Assembly: GCA_028565635.1 (NCBI GenBank)
Contig: JAOXYB010032675.1
Location: 1 to 14,374, forward strand
Length of the DNA: 14,374 bases
DNA from: Phoronis ovalis
Taxonomy: Eukaryota > Phoronida > Phoronidae
Direction: 5' to 3'
The position numbers were made by a program, and so were the translations under genes. Each line of letters begins with the position of its first letter. Positions within the stretch are counted from its first letter, which is position 1. The notes below the pieces were generated by a model, which worked only from the letters and a program-made list of their open reading frames with translations, made no database searches and was not told where the DNA came from. Shown one piece after another: positions 10,901 to 14,374 of this stretch.

Positions 10901-13900
10901 TTTTTTTGTTTATAGAATTTTATTTGCAATCCATTTTTGTAAAATCAGGAAGCGCAGCAACATAACTGCTTCAGTTTATGACATTATTTATCATGTATAT
11001 AGCTTGTGTCCTGACCTTCAAATGAGTATCAGATTTACCACCAAAGCTGGCGTCTTCATCTCCAAGGTCTTCCCAGTCATTAAAGAAAACATTTACTATC
11101 TCATTCTGTTGCAGAGCCACCTCAAATCTACAAAAATAACAGTTATACTCTAATCATTTAAATCATGAACAGACAGTGCTTTTGCCTAAACATAAATTGA
11201 AAGGTACAACTCTCAAAAAAATAATTGCAAACCGCATGTAACACAGAACAGGTACATGGGATAATATATGATCTCCCACCGATTTATGACAATCTTTTGA
11301 GGTCAAGTGATCATGTGACCTCTTCCCTAACTGATGAGGGTCTCGAGATGAGACTGAAAGCTCTCTAGCTTAAAAATGTGAGATTCAGGTATTGACTAAA
11401 TTTATTATGACATTCATATAATTCCACTTAATTTGACTTTGCCATGGGGGTTAGAGAATTATTTAACCCCTCTAGACACTTTTTATTTTTTTACCAGTGA
11501 TAAACTGCTTAAGTTAAACAGTTATAAAAGTTTTACCTTGTTGTACAACTCTTAGCAAACTCTTGCAGTTTCTCTGCCTTTTCTTGTTCTGCTTTTTCCT
11601 CTTCAGTGAATTCTCTTGGTACATACTGTACTTTGGCATTACGGGGATGTTTCCAGTCCGTTTGCGTACCCATTTCATTAACTGTAGGAATTGCCTAAAT
11701 AAAGTTAACAGTAAACACTTTTAATGAAATATATAACACAACATGTTTTTCCCTGAAAAAGCTCTGTGCTTAATTAGTGTTGAGGGGACAAACTAATTTG
11801 ATCAACAGTACTCAAATCTATTATTACGTTGTACAGCAGATTGAGATATATAATTTTCTATAGACACTTACATATGAACTATATTGAAGGGAAAGTGAAA
11901 ACACTAAAAACTATAAACCAATTGGGGACTGATTTGAGTTTAACAATAATATTAACAACTCTTTTGAGCAAGAAATTTTTTTTATTAAATTGCAGGGATT
12001 AAATTAATATACAGTTTAAAAGTTACTAAAAACATTAACGTTATACCGTAACTTGATAACCTAATTTACTACATCTAAAAGTCATTTTGCTACACTTTGT
12101 TTGTACCTGCAGTGTAAGTGTCTAAAAATATTGGAAAATGTTTTTGAAAAATTTGAACTGTTGATTTTATAGTATTATTTTAAATTAATCAAGATACATA
12201 TAAACCCCAACCTGCACATTAATCACACTTAGTCAATAATGCAAAATGAGGAGCCAATTTCCAAAATGTATTCACACCTGAGTTCCAGTCTCCATTTCAA
12301 CTTTTTTGGTGCTGTAACTGGGGTCCTCATATGTTGTACAGTCAATAAAACCATCCTTGGCATCTGCAACATTTCTATCATTGAAGGTAACAGGTGCTCC
12401 AAACTCTCTTCGGATACGTTTAACAGACATTTGGATCTGAAATTAACAGATTTATTTAAATTAGAATTCTACTTTAAATGATACTAATTAAAGTGAATTA
12501 ATGATAGACAGACATCATCATAGTTTAATGCAGGGCTCGACAGCTACGCTGGTCCAAGAGCCAGAGGCCACTAAAAAGTTGCACCGGTTGTTGGCCCGAC
12601 GGACCACCTACTGCCATGGTCTCTACTGCTGGGGCTGAATGTATTTTTTAATCCTTAGAGTCAGTGTATTTGTGAGCATTTTTCTCTTTTTTTTCTTGCC
12701 TCTAGGCAGCCATGGGGACATTTCTATTTGAAAGTAGACATAATTTCATACAAAATGAAAGAAATTACAATTTGAAATGTAATTTTTATCAAAAATTGAT
12801 AGGATTATTTCCAAGGCACCATAACCCATTTTGTCTTCGTATTTTATGCTAAAATGCTGCCACTTCTTCATAAGCAAGAATACATACCAGAGCCCTATTT
12901 TGAATAATTGCTGCCTCAGTGATTTCTTTTTCACTGCCTTGCGATATCCAATCTTTGGGTTCTGGAGGTATGTATTGGTATACCACCTGCTCTCCTTCTT
13001 CTTTCTCCTCACCATCTATAGCATCTCCATCAGCAGCAGGGGGCTGAAATTATAGCACAATCAGGTAATATTGGATATGGACTTTAATTCGCTGTATCAT
13101 CTTTATCAGCATGACCATCAGTTGTCATTATCACTATCGCTGACACTGTCACATTAACATCAACATGATCATGTTATATACAAAACAGTGGGTTATGACA
13201 CTGCTCATAAAATGAGATTATGTTACGTGATAAATTTTGGTTGTGACGACAAGAAAGAACTGACGCCAATATGACAATGCCTGCTTGTATTTGTAAAAAG
13301 AGTTATTATTACATCTTGGAATCCTGATTACCTTAAATATCACAGTTCAGTACTTTTGAATAACACATGAGTATGCAACTCCAGAATATATACAGTTATA
13401 ACACATTTTACTTACATTTAGAATTTTTTCCTTAGCTTCTTCTGTAAGAGCAATGTAGAAGTTCTGACCATATTTGAAATCGATGTCATAAACTATCAAA
13501 AGCTCTTCAGCCGGATAATCCTAAAATTATTCATGTTCATCAAACTTTGATTTTTACAAGTCTAGAATACAGAAATATACTTAAGTATTCATTTTATTAT
13601 ACAAGAATTACATTATTTTGTATGTATAATTATTGTTTAGCTACTTACTATTATTATCTGTTTAAAGGGTGAGAAGTCGGAGACAGCAGCTCTTGTTCTC
13701 ATATCAATGACAAGATCATCCTTTTTAATGAGCTTGAATCCATTTTCTTCTGTCACATCTTGATCAGCAATACATTGAAAAATCTCCTGTGTTTTTGATG
13801 CTAAGAAGATAGGCTGAGCTCCTACTGGTAAAGCTGCAAATTTATCGTGAATACTTTTTATCAAAAAATACTACTTGTGCTGACTTCCACTAACAGTGAC

Positions 13901-14154
13901 AAAATATAATTTGTGTTTTTTTACAAAAAAATAGTGGCATTTCCATTCAACACAATCACACATACAAACTTTTGAAGAAAAGAGTAGTACAGGTGAAAAC
14001 CCAGTGGGAATATGCTCATTATATCAGCTATAACAGTCAATCTTATTCTTTTTAATGAAACTATAAAAGTTTTCATCCTACTAACCTTCTTTTGGGTTTT
14101 CATCATCAGCTGCAGGCTCTTCAACAGGTTTCTCATCCTTTTTCTTTTTTGGTT
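1777..14154 (-). CDS. DNAI3: Dynein axonemal intermediate chain 3 (WDR63/IC140-type), 22 exons, N-terminus outside window
   Basis: DNAI3 is the WD-repeat intermediate chain of inner-arm dynein f/I1 (IC140 in Chlamydomonas) and helps anchor and regulate motor heads on ciliary doublets. Exons in transcript order: 14154-14086, 13833-13649, 13520-13416, 13043-12888, 12436-12278, 11694-11537, 11127-11016, 10487-10409, 10069-9945, 9377-9198, 9005-8967, 7928-7732, 7391-7253, 6973-6889, 6526-6393, 5953-5890, 5518-5388, 4638-4434, 2887-2796, 2509-2387, 2124-2017, 1920-1777. They join without a stop into 928 visible residues. A Lys/Glu-rich N-terminal part (1-22) leads to a conserved region with SKTQEIF, MRTRAAVSDF and GTQTDW (to about 238). 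WD repeats run from about 325 to 800 with Trp-Asp-type strand ends near 373, 416, 526, 700 and 744, then a charged helical tail follows. Human DNAI3 is about 890 residues, so little is missing. Introns not listed separately show nothing beyond AT-rich sequence. Confidence 0.95.
2017..2124 (-). CDS. DNAI3: DNAI3 exon, C-terminal tail
   Basis: This 36-codon phase-0 exon (residues 846-881) is basic and Ser-rich and is not strongly conserved in what I remember of the family. Acceptor gatttag is short of pyrimidines but keeps frame; donor gtaagta. Confidence 0.85.
2387..2509 (-). CDS. DNAI3: DNAI3 exon, C-terminal helix
   Basis: This 41-codon phase-0 exon (residues 805-845) holds the NYFDREVKRR motif and a charged Glu/Lys/Arg helix after the WD domain. 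Acceptor ttattacag, donor gtaagt. Confidence 0.94.
2796..2887 (-). CDS. DNAI3: DNAI3 exon, WD repeat 7
   Basis: It encodes residues 775-804. KQHLLAVGDTSGTLHILEIPW closes the beta propeller. Acceptor tcactag, donor gtaatt. It joins the previous exon across the longest intron (1546 bp). Confidence 0.94.
2930..3461 (-). pseudogene. Unrecognised degenerate protein-coding relic
   Basis: Three minus-strand frames in succession read like ordinary soluble protein, although no one frame stays open. The 5' piece starts near 3461 (SDFGVYPTSNPGLL) and, after a hydrophobic stretch, gives SLKHVKFKMFKETAKHF before a stop near 3190. An overlapping piece gives KFGNSFGLFSEDYLHSLGG with a stop near 3072. A third gives ENSAHAHMIHLQRQLGS and VVDGEHDAVLAYL. 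At least two frameshifts separate them. The content is polar and balanced, unlike the Phe/Ile/Tyr/Lys-rich noise from other intron frames. I do not recognise the parent; a transposon-derived protein or a retrocopy are both possible. It lies wholly inside an intron and does not belong to DNAI3. Confidence 0.45.
3486..3529. repeat. Two overlapping perfect hairpins
   Basis: GTTAGC (3486-3491) and GCTAAC (3495-3500) form a 6-bp hairpin. Overlapping it, ACACCTTGT (3499-3507) and ACAAGGTGT (3521-3529) form a 9-bp perfect stem with a 13-nt loop. They sit just 5' (on the minus strand) of the coding relic and might be part of the same mobile element. Confidence 0.5.
4162..4250 (+). ncRNA. Hammerhead-ribozyme-like core, copy 1
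   Basis: CTGATGA at 4195-4201 is followed, after one base, by a 6-bp stem (GATTTT 4203-4208 with AAGATT 4214-4219, two G-U pairs) with a 5-nt loop, then GAAA at 4220-4223. A second weak stem pairs 4223-4228 with 4242-4247 and leaves C4248 at the usual cleavage position. This order (CUGAUGA, stem II, GAAA, stem III, UH) is the hammerhead layout. I cannot pair the flanks into a stem I, so activity is doubtful. The element is antisense to DNAI3 and shares its upstream 13-mer with copy 2. Confidence 0.35.
4434..4638 (-). CDS. DNAI3: DNAI3 exon, WD repeat 6
   Basis: It encodes residues 706-773 plus one base of Ser774. WSPTRPGLIYICRSDGNIDI followed by Trp744-Asp745 and LLDRTHEP is the clearest family match in the window. 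Acceptor tttttcag, donor gtaagt. Confidence 0.95.
4915..5266. repeat. Fold-back inverted repeat (MITE-like)
   Basis: The left arm, 4915-4992, and the right arm, 5208-5266, are imperfect inverted copies of each other. They share TTTCATA, TTTCTT, ACCTCTCAA, ATTTTATATCTTAT and CACAC in the same order; the left arm has about 13 extra bases near 4964-4976. The 215-bp centre is less AT-rich than the flanks. This layout suggests a non-autonomous DNA transposon or fold-back element. I found no convincing target-site duplication and no coding sequence. Confidence 0.6.
4998..5013. repeat. 16-bp perfect palindrome
   Basis: CAGGCCAATTGGCCTG is a perfect palindrome just inside the left arm of the fold-back element. 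Its GC content stands out against the surroundings. Confidence 0.7.
5388..5518 (-). CDS. DNAI3: DNAI3 exon, WD repeat 5
   Basis: It encodes residues 663-705. HAGPISTLQRSPFFKD leads to ILCIGGWSFTIWKEG (Trp700), a full WD repeat in one exon and a signature of axonemal intermediate chains. Acceptor ttcttgcag, donor gtgagt. Confidence 0.94.
5890..5953 (-). CDS. DNAI3: DNAI3 64-nt exon, WD repeat 4
   Basis: It encodes residues 641-661. DGEIIYLDW (Trp649) is the strand end of the repeat whose first half is in the previous exon. Acceptor tctctag, donor gtaagt; phase 1 exit. Confidence 0.92.
6393..6526 (-). CDS. DNAI3: DNAI3 exon, WD repeat 4 region
   Basis: It encodes residues 597-640. A Lys/Ser-rich linker ends in TTKFYVGGE, the start of a WD strand completed in the next exon. 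Acceptor gattttag, donor gtaagc. Confidence 0.92.
6889..6973 (-). CDS. DNAI3: DNAI3 exon, inter-repeat segment
   Basis: It encodes residues 568-595 plus one base of Leu596, a polar Gly/Ser-rich segment containing VKFSIQEKQGD. Acceptor tttcccag, donor gtaagt. Confidence 0.9.
7253..7391 (-). CDS. DNAI3: DNAI3 exon, end of WD repeat 3
   Basis: TVLFWDTKSP (Trp526-Asp527) completes the repeat begun in the previous exon. A Gln/Ser/Lys-rich insert and the segment FKHLDLTWKPLLR follow. Acceptor is a T7 run plus AG; donor gtacgc. Confidence 0.93.
7732..7928 (-). CDS. DNAI3: DNAI3 exon, WD repeat 3
   Basis: It encodes residues 456-520 plus two bases of His521. HKAGITDILWVPDH is the repeat start, with VMTCATD near the end. 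Acceptor tttgtag, donor gtgagt. Confidence 0.93.
7929..8966 (-). other. Long DNAI3 intron; no element recognised
   Basis: This 1038-bp AT-rich intron separates the 39-nt exon from the WD repeat 3 exon. Open frames in it (for example minus strand 8550-8804) are rich in Phe, Leu, Tyr and Cys, as expected of AT-rich noise. A loose inverted similarity exists between about 8151-8172 and 8195-8219, too imperfect to call. Confidence 0.6.
8967..9005 (-). CDS. DNAI3: DNAI3 39-nt exon
   Basis: This short phase-0 exon encodes 13 acidic residues (443-455) in the loop between WD repeats 2 and 3. Acceptor attttag, donor gtatgt. As it is a multiple of three, skipping it would keep the frame. Confidence 0.82.
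9198..9377 (-). CDS. DNAI3: DNAI3 exon, WD repeat 2
   Basis: This 60-codon phase-0 exon covers residues 383-442 and contains a complete WD repeat: LEAPDDILCFKFCPTDPN, then the GG..NGQVVLWD strand end (Trp416-Asp417). A Lys/Arg-rich segment follows. Acceptor tcttttag, donor gtaagt. Confidence 0.94.
9378..9944 (-). other. GC-AG intron of DNAI3
   Basis: This 567-bp intron has a gcaagt donor (GC at 9944-9943) and a normal ttttag acceptor. It contains a small perfect hairpin CCACTG-C-CAGTGG at 9610-9622 and is otherwise featureless. Confidence 0.85.
9945..10069 (-). CDS. DNAI3: DNAI3 exon ending at a GC donor
   Basis: It encodes residues 342-382, with SLILIWSF closing the first WD repeat (Trp373) and DPIHPM at the end. 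The donor is gcaagt, not GT. Using the GT four bases further on would shift the frame and meet a stop three codons into the next exon, so the GC donor is the supported one. Confidence 0.9.
10409..10487 (-). CDS. DNAI3: DNAI3 exon, start of WD domain
   Basis: It encodes residues 315-340. HKTVTCIDWHP at 327-337 is a typical first WD-repeat B strand. Acceptor tttattag, donor gtaaga. The last base G joins GT of the next exon as Gly. Confidence 0.93.
10488..11015 (-). other. DNAI3 intron with a small inverted repeat
   Basis: This is 528 bp. TTTGTAAA (10838-10845) and TTTACAAA (10852-10859) form an 8-bp hairpin, and ATGGGTA occurs twice around it (10825-10831 and 10861-10867). No coding sequence is supported. 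Confidence 0.5.
11016..11127 (-). CDS. DNAI3: DNAI3 exon
   Basis: It encodes residues 278-314: a Gln/Asn-rich helix, then an acidic segment WEDLGDEDASFGG just before the WD domain. Acceptor ttttgtag; the donor gtcagg is a weak GT site. Confidence 0.92.
11128..11536 (-). other. DNAI3 intron holding ribozyme-like copy 2
   Basis: This 409-bp intron carries, in antisense orientation, the second hammerhead-like element at 11299-11371. The rest is AT-rich. Confidence 0.7.
11299..11371 (+). ncRNA. Hammerhead-ribozyme-like core, copy 2
   Basis: CTGATGA at 11331-11337 plus one base is followed by a 6-bp stem (GGTCTC 11339-11344 with GAGACT 11350-11355, one G-U pair) with a 5-nt loop. GAAA follows at 11356-11359. 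Stem III pairs AGCT 11359-11362 with AGCT 11367-11370 around a CTCT loop, and T11371 occupies the cleavage position. The spacing of core, stem II and loop is identical to copy 1 although the stem bases differ. GATCATGTGACCT (11309-11321) matches copy 1 exactly. Upstream GAGGTCA and TGACCTC (11299-11322) form a further hairpin. No stem I is evident. Confidence 0.4.
11537..11694 (-). CDS. DNAI3: DNAI3 exon with MGTQTDW motif
   Basis: It encodes residues 225-276 plus two bases of Arg277. EMGTQTDW near residues 231-238 is followed by a Glu/Lys-rich helical segment likely to form a coiled coil. Acceptor cctaaat side reads atttag; donor gtaaaa. Confidence 0.93.
11695..12277 (-). other. DNAI3 intron; no element recognised
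   Basis: This is 583 bp of AT-rich sequence. A plus-strand open frame running into the adjacent exon is only the antisense of DNAI3 coding sequence. Confidence 0.6.
12278..12436 (-). CDS. DNAI3: DNAI3 exon
   Basis: This 53-codon phase-0 exon covers residues 172-224 and carries RRREFGAP-like (here RIRREFGAP) and KDGFIDCTTYED motifs. Acceptor aatttcag; the donor gtgtga is weaker than its neighbours. Confidence 0.93.
12437..12887 (-). other. DNAI3 intron with GC-rich insert
   Basis: The 451-bp intron is AT-rich except for the patch at 12531-12640. A long C/T tract at 12683-12698 lies beside it. Confidence 0.6.
12531..12640. mobile_element. GC-rich transposon-like fragment
   Basis: About 110 bp of clearly higher GC content begins abruptly with CAGGGCTCGACA, the type of sequence seen at the ends of hAT-family DNA transposons. 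TGGTCC (12550-12555) and GGACCA (12601-12606) form an internal inverted repeat. Only one end is visible and no target-site duplication was found, so this is at most a fragment. Confidence 0.3.
12888..13043 (-). CDS. DNAI3: DNAI3 exon
   Basis: This 52-codon phase-0 exon covers residues 120-171. An acidic linker precedes the conserved YIPPEPKDWISQGSEKEI segment. Acceptor atttcag, donor gtatgt. Confidence 0.93.
13044..13415 (-). repeat. DNAI3 intron with CAT/ATC-rich low-complexity tract
   Basis: Within this 372-bp intron, about 13097-13174 is dominated by irregular CAT, ATC and CAC triplets, resembling a decayed simple repeat. The rest shows no feature. Confidence 0.5.
13416..13520 (-). CDS. 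DNAI3: DNAI3 exon, conserved N-terminal region
   Basis: This 35-codon phase-0 exon (residues 85-119) starts DYPAEELLIVYD and continues with DFKYGQNFY, both characteristic of the family. Acceptor aattttag, donor gtaagta. Confidence 0.93.
13649..13833 (-). CDS. DNAI3: DNAI3 exon, conserved N-terminal region
   Basis: The acceptor is aaatttgcag and the donor gtaagt. It encodes residues 23 (split Ala codon) to 84, including SKTQEIF, KKDDLVIDM and RTRAAVSDF, the most recognisable WDR63 motifs in the window. A Met further upstream in the same frame lies in the intron, so this is not the gene start. Confidence 0.93.
14086..14154 (-). CDS. DNAI3: DNAI3, first visible coding exon
   Basis: The acceptor actttacag lies just right of 14154 and the donor gttagt just left of 14086. 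The exon begins two bases into a codon, so at least one coding exon lies further right, outside the window. It encodes a low-complexity Lys/Glu/Pro stretch of 22 residues typical of the poorly conserved N-terminus. Confidence 0.85.
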
Positions 14155-14374
14155 CTGTAAAGTTTGTTTCACAATCAGCAAAAATTTACCAAATTAATTT
14201 TGAAGAATATTATATGCTTAGGGACTGGTCAGAAATTACCACATGGGGGGGGTTGGTGCAAACAGGGGGGGGTCACAAATTTTTGTGCCAGGCAAAAGGG
14301 GGGGTCATGAATTTTTGTGCACCACGAAAGGGGGGGGGGTTGTAATTTTTTGGGCAGTGATTCTTGAAAAATAC
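14155..14374 (-). other. Incomplete DNAI3 intron at window edge
   Basis: The intron upstream of the first visible exon is at least 220 bp long. No start codon with a usable exon was seen, so the initiator Met lies to the right of the window. Its distal half is the G-run repeat. Confidence 0.8.
14245..14339. repeat. Tandem repeat with runs of 7-10 G
   Basis: Four plus-strand G runs occur at 14245-14252, 14265-14272, 14298-14304 and 14330-14339. The last three are spaced 32-33 bp apart and are followed by related units such as TCACAAATTTTTGTGCC and TCATGAATTTTTGTGCACC. Each unit contains a small inverted repeat (CACAAA with TTTGTG in the first). The repeat may continue beyond the window. It probably belongs to a dispersed repeat family, and the G runs could form a quadruplex on the strand opposite the DNAI3 transcript. 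Confidence 0.7.

Noticed and set aside
10762-10965. Plus-strand open frame of 67 codons in an intron
   Set aside because: No family resemblance, no splice or promoter context, and composition matches AT-rich intron.
12831-13055. Plus-strand open frame across 12831-13055 and minus-strand frame 12746-13015
   Set aside because: Both overlap the DNAI3 exon 12888-13043 in the wrong strand or frame. The spliced frame carries the conserved motifs.
13637-13864. Met at 13864 as a possible DNAI3 start
   Set aside because: A good acceptor at 13834-13835 joins the exon in frame to 14086-14154, which is itself entered by an acceptor mid-codon, so the real start is further upstream.
13921-14197. Open frames on both strands around 13921-14197
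   Set aside because: They overlap the first visible DNAI3 exon in other frames and run into intron; the Lys-rich or Phe-rich content is a by-product of A-rich coding sequence.
1-14374. CRISPR arrays, tRNA or rRNA genes, phage or bacterial defence genes
   Set aside because: None was seen. The window is an intron-rich animal locus, and I found no evidence of a multi-gene accessory system.

Overview
The window is AT-rich, intron-dense nuclear DNA from an animal, most likely an invertebrate with slowly evolving proteins. No bacterial or phage feature is visible. Splice signals, small exons separated by introns of about 0.1-1.5 kb, and the two recognisable proteins (a motile-cilium dynein subunit and a metazoan-type RMI2) all fit a metazoan. 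I cannot name the phylum from sequence alone.

Two genes converge tail to tail. On the plus strand, positions 669-1181 hold the last two coding exons of an RMI2-like gene (OB-fold subunit of the BLM-TOP3-RMI dissolvasome); its 5' part lies to the left of the window. On the minus strand, positions 14154 down to 1777 hold 22 coding exons of a DNAI3 (WDR63, IC140-type) axonemal dynein intermediate chain. They encode 928 visible residues plus the stop, and only the extreme N-terminus is missing, beyond the right edge. All 22 exons join in frame, and every boundary is GT-AG except one GC-AG intron (donor at 9943-9944).

The genes are functionally unrelated (DNA repair versus ciliary motility), and I see no cooperative system. 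Their stops are about 600 bp apart and the candidate poly(A) signals are placed so that the two 3' ends may overlap.

The introns hold the less ordinary material. There are two diverged copies of an element with a hammerhead-ribozyme-like core (4162-4250 and 11299-11371, plus strand). One intron has a block of broken but protein-like reading frames (about 2930-3461, minus strand). There is a fold-back inverted repeat of about 350 bp (4915-5266) containing a 16-bp perfect palindrome, a GC-rich transposon-like patch (12531-12640), and a G-run tandem repeat at the right edge (14245-14339). None is a proven new system. The ribozyme-like pair and the broken reading frames deserve the first look.
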